Below are positions 7,460-20,052 of a stretch of 64,000 nucleotides of DNA, in pieces. Under the pieces are notes generated by a model that was not told where the DNA came from, made no database searches, and saw only the letters and a list, made by a program, of their open reading frames with translations. The DNA is taken from contig CP063166.1 of NCBI GenBank assembly GCA_016806145.1, positions 4,464,001 through 4,528,000 of the forward strand, in the 5' to 3' direction. A program made the translations under genes and the position numbers. Within the stretch, counting starts at the first letter, position 1, and each line of letters begins with the position of its first letter. Origin of the DNA: Variovorax paradoxus (lineage in GTDB: Bacteria; Pseudomonadota; Gammaproteobacteria; Burkholderiales; Burkholderiaceae_C).

Positions 7460-8682
7460 CAGACCCTCCAGTCGGGCAGCCGCGCCGCGATCTCCGTCAT
7501 GAGCTCGCGCGCCAGCGTGAGCTTGGGCGCGCGAGGCAGTTCGCGCACGCCATCGGCGTCCACGAGCAGCAGCGCATTGTCGTCCTGGCCGAAGGTCAGC
7601 GGGCCGATATTGCCCACCAGCAGAGGGATGCCCTTGCGCTCACGCTTGGCCTTGGCATGCGCGACGAGGTTCTCGCTCTCGGCCGCGAAGCCCACGCAGA
7701 ACAGCTTCTTCGCCTGCGCGCGCTCGCCGCGCGCCACGGTCAGCAGGATGTCGGGGTTCTCGACGAACTCGAGCACCGGCGTCTTGCCGCTGCCGTCCTT
7801 CTTGATCTTCTGGTCGCTCTGGGTCGCGGGGCGCCAGTCGGCGACCGCCGCCGTTGCTACGAAAACGCTAGCACGCGAGGATGCGCCGACGGTTGCCGCG
7901 AGCATCTCCTGCGCCGAGCGCACGTCGATGCGGGTGACGCCGCGCGGCGTCGGCAGGTGCACCGGCCCGGCCACCAGCGTGACCTCGGCGCCGGCTTCAC
8001 GCGCGGCGCGGGCGATGGCGAAACCCATCTTGCCCGACGAGTGGTTGGTGATGCCGCGGATCGGATCGAGCGCCTCGAAGGTCGGCCCGGCCGTCACCAG
8101 CAGGTGCTGGCCCGCGAGCAGCTTGGGATGGAAGAAGGCGGTGATGTCTTCCAGCAACTGGGCCGGCTCGAGCATGCGACCGTCGCCGGTCTCGCCGCAG
8201 GCCTGCCAGCCGTTGCCCACGCCGAGCACGGTGGCGCCGTCGGCCGCCACCTGCGCCAGGTTGCGCTGGGTCGCGGGATGCATCCACATCTCGCGGTTCA
8301 TGGCGGGCGCCAGAAGCAGCGGCACGCGGTCGCGCGGGCGCGCCAGGCACAGCAGGCTCAGCAGCTCGTCGGAGCGGCCCTGCACCAGGCGCGCGATGAA
8401 GTCGGCACTGCAGGGCGCGAGCACGATCGCGTCGGCCTCGCGGCTCAGGTTGATGTGCGGCATGTTGTTGGGCTCGCGCGCATCCCACTGCGAGGTGTAG
8501 ACGGGGCGGCCCGACAGCGCCTGCATCGTGACCGGCGTCATGAACTGCTCGGCCGATTCGGTCATGACGACCTGGACCGTGGCCCCCGCCTTCACGAACA
8601 GCCGGCACAGCTCGGCCGATTTGTAGCAGGCGATGCCGCCCGTGAGTCCCAGAACGATGTGTTTGCCGGCGAGGTCTTGCAT
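7459..8682 (-). CDS. coaBC: bifunctional phosphopantothenoylcysteine decarboxylase / phosphopantothenate-cysteine ligase
   Basis: CoaBC carries out two consecutive steps of coenzyme A synthesis: CTP-dependent joining of cysteine to phosphopantothenate, then decarboxylation. The 407-residue protein has the flavoprotein CoaC domain first (GLTGGIACYKS at 12-22, catalytic His76 in NNMPHINL, substrate clamp APAMNREMW at 125-133). The CoaB ligase domain follows from about 190 (AGPTFEALDPIRGITNHSSGKMG). The start at 8682 fits the family N-terminus; upstream in-frame sequence is non-coding in character. A degenerate 17-bp GCTA-N9-TAGC element (7856-7872) sits in the ligase half and encodes an atypical SSRASVFVATA segment. 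Confidence 0.96.
   Translation of the reverse strand: MQDLAGKHIVLGLTGGIACYKSAELCRLFVKAGATVQVVMTESAEQFMTPVTMQALSGRPVYTSQWDAREPNNMPHINLSREADAIVLAPCSADFIARLVQGRSDELLSLLCLARPRDRVPLLLAPAMNREMWMHPATQRNLAQVAADGATVLGVGNGWQACGETGDGRMLEPAQLLEDITAFFHPKLLAGQHLLVTAGPTFEALDPIRGITNHSSGKMGFAIARAAREAGAEVTLVAGPVHLPTPRGVTRIDVRSAQEMLAATVGASSRASVFVATAAVADWRPATQSDQKIKKDGSGKTPVLEFVENPDILLTVARGERAQAKKLFCVGFAAESENLVAHAKAKRERKGIPLLVGNIGPLTFGQDDNALLLVDADGVRELPRAPKLTLARELMTEIAARLPDWRV
7856..7872. repeat. GCTA-N9-TAGC element inside coaBC
   Basis: The 17-bp sequence GCTACGAAAACGCTAGC has complementary 4-bp ends and a 9-bp spacer in a locally AT-rich patch. It matches in shape the elements at 19321-19337 and 36787-36803. 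Confidence 0.55.
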
Positions 8683-8777
8683 GGTGGGGCGGAGTGTAAT
8701 GACCCGCGCATCCCCGCCGCGCCCTGGGGCGAACGGTCGTTCGCGGCGGCCCCGATGTCCCGCGCCGGGCGAGGTAA

Positions 8778-12143
<3,366 letters not shown>

Positions 12144-12259
12144 TGCCCCCTCCCCGGCCCGACGAGCCGCGCGCATTGCCGCTTTGTTCGCATTTCGCGG
12201 ACCGGCGCTGCGCCGCCCTTGGCGGGCCGTGCGGGGAGCGCGGGTAAAGTCCGCGGACC

Positions 12260-12538
12260 ATGCGCGCGCGCTTCATTCCCCCCATCGTTCTGCTCGTGCT
12301 GCTGGCCATCCTCCAGTGGCAGCTGTGGAACGGGCGCGGCAGCGTGCGCGACGTGGCGCAGCTGCAGGCCAAGCTGGCCTCGCAGAAGGATTCGAACGCC
12401 AAGGCCACCATCACCAACGAACGGCTGGCCTCCGAGGTCAACGACCTCAAGGACGGCCTCGAGATGGTCGAGGAACGTGCCCGCCAGGAACTCGGCATGG
12501 TCAAGCCCAACGAGGTCTTCGTCCAGATCGCCCACTGA
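12260..12538 (+). CDS. ftsB: cell division protein FtsB
   Basis: FtsB is a bitopic divisome protein that forms the FtsQ-FtsB-FtsL complex. The 92-residue product has a single N-terminal membrane helix (about residues 4-22), then a coiled-coil heptad region (DVAQLQAKLASQ, NERLASEVNDLKDGLEMVEE). The conserved end, ARQELGMVKPNEVFVQI, is diagnostic. It lies 116 bp after eno, its usual neighbour. A -10-like TAAAGT ends 9 bp before the ATG, which hints at a very short leader. Confidence 0.93.
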   Translation: MRARFIPPIVLLVLLAILQWQLWNGRGSVRDVAQLQAKLASQKDSNAKATITNERLASEVNDLKDGLEMVEERARQELGMVKPNEVFVQIAH

Positions 12539-12593
12539 TCCAGGCGGGCCGCTCTCGCCGAGCCCTCGGCGCGCCGTGCACGCCGCCCAGCCG

Positions 12594-13214
12594 ATGCCCG
12601 AAATCCTCTCCGCCCCCGCCTTCGCGCTCTGGGGCTCCCCCGTCACCTGGCTCGAATGCGTGGCCGCCGTGCTGGCACTGGCCATGGTCGGCTGCAACAT
12701 GCGCGAGATCCACTGGGGCTGGCCGCTGGCGATCGTCAGCTCGCTGCTCTACGTGGGCGTGTTCGCGCAGGCGAAGATCTATGGCGACGCCTCGCTGCAG
12801 GTCTTCTTCGCCGTCGTCGCCTTCTGGGGCTGGCTGCAATGGCTGCGCGGCCACCGGGCCGACGGCTCCGTGCTGCGCGTGAGCCGTCTCTCGCGCCGCG
12901 GCCTCGCGCTCGCGCTGCTGGCCTGCGCGCTGGCCTGGCCCGCGGTCGCCCTCTTCCTGCGCCGCTTCACCGACACCGACGTGCCCTGGTGGGACGGCTT
13001 CGCCACCGGCCTGAGCCTGGTCGGCCAGTTCCTGCTCGGGCGCAAGTTCATCGAGAACTGGGTCGTGTGGCTGGCCGTCAACCTGGTCAGCATCGGCCTG
13101 TTCGTGCACAAGGGCCTGTGGCTCACGGTCGGCCTGTACGCCGTGTTCGCGGCGCTCAGCGTGGCCGGCTACCTGGCCTGGCGCCAGCGGCTGCCGAGGG
13201 CGGCCTCCGCATGA
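12594..13214 (+). CDS. pnuC: nicotinamide riboside transporter PnuC
   Basis: PnuC imports nicotinamide riboside by facilitated diffusion, trapped by phosphorylation inside. The 206-residue protein has about seven hydrophobic segments and the family signatures WLECVAAVLALAMVGCNMREI and FLLGRKFIENWVVWLAVNLVS. The ATG at 12594 suits the family length; the frame is open further upstream through ftsB only by chance. Its stop overlaps the start of the NadR-type kinase as ATGA, matching the functional link: import followed by phosphorylation. Confidence 0.9.
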   Translation: MPEILSAPAFALWGSPVTWLECVAAVLALAMVGCNMREIHWGWPLAIVSSLLYVGVFAQAKIYGDASLQVFFAVVAFWGWLQWLRGHRADGSVLRVSRLSRRGLALALLACALAWPAVALFLRRFTDTDVPWWDGFATGLSLVGQFLLGRKFIENWVVWLAVNLVSIGLFVHKGLWLTVGLYAVFAALSVAGYLAWRQRLPRAASA

Positions 13215-13906
13215 CGCCCGTGCTGCCCACCGGCTGCATCGTGGCGCTGCTCGGCGCCGAGAGCACCGGCAAGACCGAGCTCGCGCGCGCGCTCGTGCAG
13301 CGCATGAACGAGCGCGGCATCCACGCCACCTTCGTCGGCGAGTACCTGCGCGAATGGTGCGAGCGCGAGGGCCGCACGCCGCGCGCCGACGAGCAGCAGG
13401 CCATCGCCGAGGAGCAGACCCGCCGCATCGATGCCGCGGCCGCGCTCGGCGTGGCGGTGGCCGACACCACGGCCGTCATGACCGCCGTCTACAGCGAGCT
13501 GCTGTTCGCCGATACCACGCTCTACCCCGATGCGCTCGCGGCTCAGCAGCGCTGCGCGATCACCCTGCTGACCGCGCTCGACCTGCCCTGGGTGGCCGAC
13601 GAGATGCGCGACGGCCCGCACGTGCGCGAGCCGGTCGACGCGATGGTGCGCCGCGCGCTCGCCAGCGCGGGCGTGGCCTACACCGTGGTGCATGGCAATG
13701 GCAGCGAGCGGCTGGCCAGCGCCTGGCGCGCGATCCAGAGCGTGGCCGACCGCGGCGGCCTGGCGCGCGACGGCGGACGCGATGCCGCGCTGCCCGATCG
13801 CGACGCGGCCACGGCGGGCGAAGGCTGGACCTGGTCCTGCGACAAGTGCTCCGATCCCGAGTGCGAGCACCGCCTGTTCACCGACCTGCTCGCGCGCCGC
13901 GAGTGA
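13211..13906 (+). CDS. NadR-type ribosylnicotinamide kinase (AAA P-loop protein)
   Basis: A 231-residue P-loop kinase resembling the C-terminal kinase domain of NadR, with GAESTGKT at 15-22, then VGEYLREWCEREGRTPRADE and VADTTAVMTAVYSELLF, which fit nucleoside binding. It would phosphorylate nicotinamide riboside to NMN. The NadR DNA-binding and adenylyltransferase domains are missing. The C-terminal tail carries C-x2-C-x4-C-x-H (Cys210, Cys213, Cys218, His220), a likely small metal site not needed for kinase activity. It is translationally coupled to pnuC. Confidence 0.85.
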   Translation: MTPVLPTGCIVALLGAESTGKTELARALVQRMNERGIHATFVGEYLREWCEREGRTPRADEQQAIAEEQTRRIDAAAALGVAVADTTAVMTAVYSELLFADTTLYPDALAAQQRCAITLLTALDLPWVADEMRDGPHVREPVDAMVRRALASAGVAYTVVHGNGSERLASAWRAIQSVADRGGLARDGGRDAALPDRDAATAGEGWTWSCDKCSDPECEHRLFTDLLARRE

Positions 13907-14020
13907 GGCCGCCGCGCCCGCGCGGTGCCCTCCGACATGGTGCCGGCCGGCGCTGCGCCATCCTCTAAGCTTCGGCGTTCGTTGCCGTTGTTTCCCCTCT
14001 TCCTCTCGCCTGGAGAACCG

Positions 14021-15016
14021 ATGCCCCCTCGCCGCCGCTTCCGCACCGCCGCCCTCCTCGCCGCCGCTCTCGCGGCCTCGGTGCTGGTCGGCGCCACCGC
14101 CAGCGCGACCCCGTTGCGCGCCACGGTCGAGAACGGCACCACGCCCACCGCCTGCGCCGAGGAGGACAACGTCTCGCTCGTGCTGCGCGGCGAAGGCATC
14201 CGGCGACTGCGCATCGAGGCGCTGCAGCCCTCCTACCTCGACAGCATCGGCAACGACGTCACCGCGCCCGACTTCTCGGGCTGCAACTTCGACGGCGGCG
14301 AGCATCCCACCGACCCCGCGCACCGCTTCGAGCCGCGCACCGTGGTGCTGCTCGACAACGCGCAGTGGCGCATCGTCGGCATGACGCTCGCGAGCTTCTG
14401 GCGGCCGCAGCGCGTGCCGGTGCGCGTGGGCACCGTCAGCGACCGCGGCTTCCATCTGCTGCAGGTGTTCCGCAAGGAAAACGGCAAGGCGCTCGAGGCG
14501 CTTGTGCTCTATCCCTCCGACGGCTACTGGCGCATCAAGCCCCTGCCCGAGGCGCGCTTCGGCGACGGCGTCTACGGCTCCTCGTTCCTGCTCGGCCCGG
14601 TCGAGCAGGTCGGCCGGCCGGTGGTCGACATCGCCTCGATCCGCATCGTGCCCAAGCCGCTGTCGATCCACCTGCGCTTCACACGCGGCGGCAGCGCCGT
14701 CGCCAACGTCGAGGAGATCAGCCGCGAACGCACCGCGCTCGACGTGCGCTTCTCGGCCCCCACGCGCGAGACACGGCCCTTCGCGGTGCTGCGCTCGATG
14801 TACGTGACGCCCGACAACGCCGACGTCAGCGAAGTGCGCTGGCAGGCCGCGCCCGACGCGCCGCCGGTCGCGACGCCGCTGCCCGAGGTGAAGACGCTCG
14901 AGGGCACGCAGTTCCGCTTCGGTCGCAGCGTGCCGTCGAAGCACAACACGAGCGCGCCCGATATCTTCTTCGGGGGGTTCGACAGCGCGAACCCGCGCGA
15001 AGCCAAGGCGCGCTGA
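14021..15016 (+). CDS. secreted protein of unknown function
   Basis: A 331-residue protein with a clear Sec signal peptide (about 1-29, cleavage near ATASA-TPL) and a mature region rich in beta-strand-like segments. Two cysteines lie early (ENGTTPTACAEEDN; APDFSGCNFDGGE) and could pair in the periplasm. Repeated phrases such as VRVGTVSDRGFHLLQVFRKEN and IHLRFTRGGSAVANVEE suggest a beta-sandwich. GGAGA lies 5 bp before the ATG. I do not recognise the family. Both neighbours are convergent or unrelated, so context gives no clue. Confidence 0.75.
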   Translation: MPPRRRFRTAALLAAALAASVLVGATASATPLRATVENGTTPTACAEEDNVSLVLRGEGIRRLRIEALQPSYLDSIGNDVTAPDFSGCNFDGGEHPTDPAHRFEPRTVVLLDNAQWRIVGMTLASFWRPQRVPVRVGTVSDRGFHLLQVFRKENGKALEALVLYPSDGYWRIKPLPEARFGDGVYGSSFLLGPVEQVGRPVVDIASIRIVPKPLSIHLRFTRGGSAVANVEEISRERTALDVRFSAPTRETRPFAVLRSMYVTPDNADVSEVRWQAAPDAPPVATPLPEVKTLEGTQFRFGRSVPSKHNTSAPDIFFGGFDSANPREAKAR

Positions 15017-15025
15017 GCGCCTCGT

Positions 15026-15811
15026 TCAACCCGCGCGCCGCACCTCGCCCGGCGTCACGCCGAGCACGCGCCGCATGCAGCGCGCCATGTGGCTCTGGTG
15101 CGAGAAGCCGCTCTCCAGCGCCACCTGGCTCGCGGACAGGTCGCTGCGCAGCAGCAGGCCGCGCGCGCGGTCGACGCGGCGGTGCACCACGTACGCGTGC
15201 ACCGGCAGGCCGGTCGAGCGCTTGAACAGAGTCTTGAGGTGCGAGGCGCTGAGGCCCGCCACATCGGCCAATGAGGACAGCGAAAGATCGCCGTCGAGGT
15301 GGGCCTCGATGTGCTCGGTCACGCGGCGCAGCTGCGGCCGCGTGAGGCCGCGCGCGGGCACGGGCTCGGGGCGGCGCTGGCCGCTCAGCAGGTGCACGGC
15401 GAGCGCGGTGCCGAGGCTGTCGGCATACAGGGTGCCGTTGGGAAAGCCCGCGCGGCGTTCGGCGTCGAGGGCCCAGGCGATGTGTTCGATGTGGGCATCG
15501 CGGAACTGGTGGCGCTGCGCGAGTGTGGCGCACTCGGCAGGCAATCCCATCTCGTCGGCGGTGCGGCGCAGCAGCGCGGTCGACACGCGCAGCATCAGCG
15601 AGGTGCTCGCGGCCTCCTCGTGCCACACGTCGCTCACGCCCGCGGGCACGATGTCGAGGTCGCCGCGCGTGTAGAGGAAGCGGTGGAACTGGCAGGCACC
15701 GGCCACCGGTGCGCCCGTGTGGAGCTTGATGCGGTGCTCGGGCAGCGGCTCGTAGCCGACGATGCCGGCAGGCGTCTGCCGCAGTTCGATGCGCAGGTCG
15801 GTGTCGCTCAT
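15026..15811 (-). CDS. AraC-family transcriptional regulator
   Basis: A 261-residue regulator with an N-terminal ligand-sensing region (residues about 1-150) and a C-terminal double helix-turn-helix ([43 protein letters not shown]). The ATG at 15811 gives the natural N-terminus [10 protein letters not shown]; the frame continues upstream by chance. It diverges from the SDR/imine-reductase-like pair across 94 bp that contain two direct copies of CGWTCGTGCGCG spaced 20 bp apart, a good candidate for its own operator. Confidence 0.88.
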   Translation of the reverse strand: MSDTDLRIELRQTPAGIVGYEPLPEHRIKLHTGAPVAGACQFHRFLYTRGDLDIVPAGVSDVWHEEAASTSLMLRVSTALLRRTADEMGLPAECATLAQRHQFRDAHIEHIAWALDAERRAGFPNGTLYADSLGTALAVHLLSGQRRPEPVPARGLTRPQLRRVTEHIEAHLDGDLSLSSLADVAGLSASHLKTLFKRSTGLPVHAYVVHRRVDRARGLLLRSDLSASQVALESGFSHQSHMARCMRRVLGVTPGEVRRAG

Positions 15812-15840
15812 CGGGCCATTATCGGCCGCGCGCCGTCGTC

Positions 15841-15872
15841 CGTTCGTGCGCGGGCCCATCCGATCGTGCGCG
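15841..15872. promoter_or_regulatory. direct repeats, probable AraC-type operator
   Basis: CGTTCGTGCGCG at 15841-15852 and CGATCGTGCGCG at 15861-15872 differ at one base and start exactly 20 bp apart, about two helical turns. They lie in the divergent region between the AraC gene and the SDR gene. Confidence 0.6.
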
Positions 15873-15905
15873 ACCGCCCTCGGCATGCGCGGAATCATCG
15901 CGGCC

Positions 15906-16703
<798 letters not shown>

Positions 16704-16734
16704 ACCGCATGCCCGATCCATGCAGGAAGCAACC

Positions 16735-17604
16735 ATGACCCCCACCGACGTCTCCCTCATCGGCCTCGGCCCGATGGGCATCGCGCTCGCGCGCGCCCTG
16801 CAGCGTGGCCACACGCTCACGCTGTGGAACCGCACGCCGAGCCGCGCCGAAGCGCTGCTCGGCCAGGGCACCGTGCTCGCCGCCGATGCACGCGCGGCCG
16901 TCGCCGCCAGCCCCATCGTGCTGGTCTGCGTGGCCGACTACGCGGCCTGGCGCGCGATCCTCGCGCAGCCGGGCGTGGCCGAGGCGCTGCGCGGCAAGGT
17001 GCTGGTGCAGCTGAGCACCGGCACGCCGCAGGATGCGCGCGACGACTGGGCCCGCCTCGACGGCGTCGCGTACCTCGACGGCGCGCTGCTCGCCACGCCC
17101 TCGCAGATCGGCCGGCCCGACACGCCGCTGTTCATCTCCGGCGAGGCGCGCGCGCTCGCGGCCTGCCGGCCGGTGCTCGAGGCCATCGCGGGCCACATCA
17201 CCTACCTGGGCGAGCCAATCGGCAATGCCGCCGCCTGGGACCTGGCCACGCTCTCGTGCATGTTCGGCGCGATGGCCGGCTTCTTCCACGGCGTGCGCAT
17301 CTTCGAATCGGAGCGGCTGCCGGTGCGGGACTTCGCACACATGATCGGCACCATCTCGCCGGTGATCGGCGAGATGATCCGCGCCGAGGGCGAGGACATC
17401 CATGCCGAGCGCTACGGCGAACCCGAGAGCTCGATGGCGACCTGCGCGGGCTCGGGCCGGCTGTTCGTGCGGCAGGCGCGCGAGGCGAAGCTCGACGCGG
17501 GCTTTCCCGATTTCCTGATGGGCTGGTTCGAGCGCGCGCTCGCGGCCGGCTATGCGAACGAGCGGCTCGCGGCGATGGTCAAGGTGCTGCGCCAGCCGGG
17601 CTGA
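16735..17604 (+). CDS. NAD(P)-dependent oxidoreductase, imine reductase / beta-hydroxyacid dehydrogenase-like
   Basis: A 289-residue protein with an N-terminal Rossmann motif (GLGPMGIALARALQRGH), the NADP-preferring LWNRTPSRAE, and an all-alpha C-terminal dimerisation domain. The order LVQLSTGTPQDARD, YLDGALLATPSQIGRPDTPLFISG and the later AERYGEPESS region fit imine reductases better than 3-hydroxyisobutyrate dehydrogenase, which keeps a catalytic Lys. AGGAAG precedes the ATG at 16735; an earlier in-frame ATG at 16720 has a weaker context. It is probably co-transcribed with the SDR. Confidence 0.85.
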   Translation: MTPTDVSLIGLGPMGIALARALQRGHTLTLWNRTPSRAEALLGQGTVLAADARAAVAASPIVLVCVADYAAWRAILAQPGVAEALRGKVLVQLSTGTPQDARDDWARLDGVAYLDGALLATPSQIGRPDTPLFISGEARALAACRPVLEAIAGHITYLGEPIGNAAAWDLATLSCMFGAMAGFFHGVRIFESERLPVRDFAHMIGTISPVIGEMIRAEGEDIHAERYGEPESSMATCAGSGRLFVRQAREAKLDAGFPDFLMGWFERALAAGYANERLAAMVKVLRQPG

Positions 17605-17619
17605 GCGCCCGGCACCGGC

Positions 17620-18618
17620 CTACTGCACCACCGGCGTGCCGGGGATCTGGTCGCCCGGCGGGCGGAAGATCTGCGCCGCATCGACCGCGTCGAAGCGGTA
17701 CTGCTTGCCGCAGAAGTCGCAGCCCACCTCGATGTCGCCGCGCTCGGCGAGGATGCTCTCGGCTTCCTCGGCGCCGAGGCCGCGGATCATCTGCGCCACG
17801 CGCTCGCGGCCGCAGGTGCAGGCGAAGTGCGGGCCCAGCATGCCGCGCTGCGGCTCGAAGCGCAGCAGCTTCTCTTCCCAGAACAGGCGCCGCAGGATGG
17901 TCTCGACGTCGAGCGTGAGCAGCTCCTCGCGCGTGAGCGTCGAGGCCAGGATCGAGATCCGGTTGTAGTCCTCGTTGCGGCCGATCTGGTCCTCGTTGGC
18001 CTGGTCGCGATCGGCCGGCGAGGTGCCTTCGAGGTTGCCCTCGCCCTTGACCGGCAGGCGCTGGATCAGCAGGCCCGCGGCCACCTTGTCGTCGGCCGCC
18101 AGCACCAGCGTGGTGTCGAGCTGCTCGCTCTGCAGCATGTAGTGCTGCAGCACCTCGCTGAGCTTGCCGAGCTTCTCGCCCTCGTCGCCGAACAGCGGCA
18201 CCACGCCCTGGTAGGGCTGCTGGCCCGGCAGCTTGTCCTTGGGGTCGAGCGTGATCGCGCAGCGGCCCTTGTTGTTCACGTTGACCATGTCGGGCAGCCG
18301 CGCATCGGCCGGCAGCTCCCCGATGGTCTTGGCGGTGGCGCGCAGGCTCAGGTCGGGCTTGACCTCGGCCACGGCCACCTTCACCGGGCCGTCGCCGAAG
18401 ATCTGCAGGATCAGCGCGCCGTTGAACTTGATGTTAGCCTGCATCAGCGTGGCCGCGGCCGTCATCTCGCCGAGCAGCTCGACCACCGGCGGCGGGTAGG
18501 CGCCGGTGGCGGTGTTGGAGGCGCGCCGCGCGAGGATCTCCTGCCAGGCGTCCGTCAGGCGCACGATCATGCCGCGCACCGGCAGGCCATCGAACAGGAA
18601 TTTATGCAGCTCGCTCAC
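17620..18618 (-). CDS. hslO: redox-regulated chaperone Hsp33
   Basis: Hsp33 is a cytosolic holdase activated when oxidation releases zinc. The 332-residue protein has the N-terminal substrate domain and the C-terminal zinc switch with Cys267, Cys269, Cys300 and Cys303 (CTC and CDFC). The 30-residue spacing is typical. The C-terminus is slightly longer than in E. coli, ending in a Pro-rich tail. It starts 37 bp after the gamma-carbonic anhydrase gene in the same direction, so the two may share a transcript. Confidence 0.95.
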   Translation of the reverse strand: MSELHKFLFDGLPVRGMIVRLTDAWQEILARRASNTATGAYPPPVVELLGEMTAAATLMQANIKFNGALILQIFGDGPVKVAVAEVKPDLSLRATAKTIGELPADARLPDMVNVNNKGRCAITLDPKDKLPGQQPYQGVVPLFGDEGEKLGKLSEVLQHYMLQSEQLDTTLVLAADDKVAAGLLIQRLPVKGEGNLEGTSPADRDQANEDQIGRNEDYNRISILASTLTREELLTLDVETILRRLFWEEKLLRFEPQRGMLGPHFACTCGRERVAQMIRGLGAEEAESILAERGDIEVGCDFCGKQYRFDAVDAAQIFRPPGDQIPGTPVVQ

Positions 18619-18655
18619 AACGGGGTTCTTTCTTCGGGTGCCTTCGCGCGCAGGC

Positions 18656-19180
18656 TCAGGCGATCTTCTTCAGGCCGGCCGCAAAGCGGCGGGCGTTCTT
18701 GACGTAGTGCTCCGCGCCCTGGCGCAGCTTGGCGGCGGCCGCTTCGTCGAGCGTGCGCACCACCTTCGCGGGCGATCCCAGGATCATCGAGTTGTCGGGG
18801 AATTCCGAGCCCTCGGTCACGAGCGCACCGGCGCCGACGATCGAGTTGCGGCCGATCTTGGCGTTATTCAAGACCACCGCCTGCATGCCGATCAGCGTGT
18901 TGTCGCCGATGGTGCAGCCGTGCAGCATGACCTGGTGGCCCACCGTGACGTTCTCGCCCACGGTCAGCGGGCAGCCGATGTCGCAATGGAGCACCGACAG
19001 GTCCTGGATGTTGCTGTTGCGCCCGATGGTCATGGCCTCGGTGTCGCCGCGCAGCACGGCGCCGAACCAGACGTTCGCGTTCTCGGCCAGCGTCACGCGC
19101 CCCATCACCTCGGCGCTGTCGGCGACCCAGGCGCCGTCGCCGAGTTGCGGCGCCACGCCGTCGAGTTCATAGAGGGCCAT
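18656..19180 (-). CDS. gamma-class carbonic anhydrase family protein
   Basis: A 174-residue left-handed beta-helix protein of hexapeptide repeats. The metal ligands are present: His65 (VLHCD), His82 and His87 (GHQVMLHGC). Arg44 and Asp61 fit the gamma-carbonic anhydrase site. YrdA/CaiE-like relatives are often annotated this way although activity is not always shown. A GGAG ribosome-binding site precedes the ATG. It is divergent from the DUF455 gene across 50 bp and probably co-transcribed with hslO. Confidence 0.9.
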   Translation of the reverse strand: MALYELDGVAPQLGDGAWVADSAEVMGRVTLAENANVWFGAVLRGDTEAMTIGRNSNIQDLSVLHCDIGCPLTVGENVTVGHQVMLHGCTIGDNTLIGMQAVVLNNAKIGRNSIVGAGALVTEGSEFPDNSMILGSPAKVVRTLDEAAAAKLRQGAEHYVKNARRFAAGLKKIA

Positions 19181-19217
19181 CGTGGGAGTCTCCGGAAAGG
19201 GAAAGAGGGGTGAAACC

Positions 19218-19223
19218 TAGAAT
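19218..19223 (+). promoter_or_regulatory. -10 element immediately before the DUF455 start
   Basis: CTAGAAT ends 7 bp before the ATG at 19231, so transcription would begin at or next to the start codon (leaderless mRNA). No good -35 is visible. The same arrangement occurs before mutL. Confidence 0.4.
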
Positions 19224-19230
19224 TGTAGGG

Positions 19231-20043
19231 ATGCACCCCCGATTGAGCGCCCTGGCCGCGTTGCGCCTCACCGACCCCGACGAGAAAGTGGCGGCAACCC
19301 GCGCGCTGGCAGCGCATATCGCTAGCGAAACCATAGCAGACGAACCCGTGCGCGTGCCCGGCGACGAGCTCGGCGTGCCGGGCCGTCCCGAGCGCCCGCT
19401 GCGCGTGTCGGCCATGGCGGTGGGCAAGCGCTCGCCGTTCAACACCGAGGGCCGCGCGGCGCTGGTCCATTCGATCTGCCACATCGAGTTCAACGCCATC
19501 AACCTCGCGCTCGACGCCGCCTGGCGCTACGACGGCCTGCCCGCGCGCTACTACCAGGACTGGCTGCGCGTGGCCGACGAGGAGGCGCAGCACTTCACGC
19601 TGCTGCATGCGCACCTGCAGACCATGGGCTGGCGCTACGGCGACTTCACCGGCCACGACGGCCTGTGGAGCATGTGCGAGAAGACGCGCGACGACGTGCT
19701 CGCGCGCATGGCGCTGGTGCCGCGCACGCTCGAGGCGCGCGGGCTCGACGCCACGCCGCTGATCCAGGCCAAGCTCAAGCGCGTGAACACGCCCGATGCG
19801 CTGCGCGCGGTCGAGATCCTCGACATCATCCTGCGCGACGAGGTGGGCCACGTGGCGATCGGCAACCACTGGTACCGCTGGCTCTGCGAGCGCGCGGGGA
19901 TCGATGCGGAAAGTGCCTATCCGGCGCTCGTGGCGCGCTACGAGGCGCCGCGGCTCAAGCCGCCGTTCAACCTCGAGGCGCGCACGCGCGCGGGCTTCAG
20001 CGACGAGGAGCTGAAGGCCCTGGGCGGCGGCGGCGCCGCCTGA
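19231..20043 (+). CDS. DUF455 ferritin-like protein
   Basis: A 270-residue all-helical protein of the ferritin-like DUF455 family. Likely di-iron ligands are in HSICHIEFNAINLALDAAW, VADEEAQHFTLLHAHL and LRDEVGHVAIGNHWY. Relatives include MiaE-like tRNA hydroxylases in structure, but the substrate here is unknown. I chose the ATG at 19231 over GTG at 19210 because the -10-like TAGAAT lies between them. A 17-bp GCTA-N9-TAGC element at 19321-19337 interrupts the early coding region and encodes an IASETIA stretch. Confidence 0.82.
   Translation: MHPRLSALAALRLTDPDEKVAATRALAAHIASETIADEPVRVPGDELGVPGRPERPLRVSAMAVGKRSPFNTEGRAALVHSICHIEFNAINLALDAAWRYDGLPARYYQDWLRVADEEAQHFTLLHAHLQTMGWRYGDFTGHDGLWSMCEKTRDDVLARMALVPRTLEARGLDATPLIQAKLKRVNTPDALRAVEILDIILRDEVGHVAIGNHWYRWLCERAGIDAESAYPALVARYEAPRLKPPFNLEARTRAGFSDEELKALGGGGAA
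19321..19337. repeat. GCTA-N9-TAGC element inside the DUF455 gene
   Basis: The 17-bp GCTAGCGAAACCATAGC has complementary 4-bp ends and a 9-bp AT-richer spacer, in frame within a coding region. It is one of three such sites in the window. Confidence 0.55.
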
Positions 20044-20052
20044 CGCCCGAAG

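Noticed and set aside
13169..14944. 591-residue open frame antisense to the NadR-type kinase and the secreted protein
   Set aside because: His/Arg/Gly-rich antisense translation typical of GC-rich DNA. The opposite strand carries complete genes with motifs.
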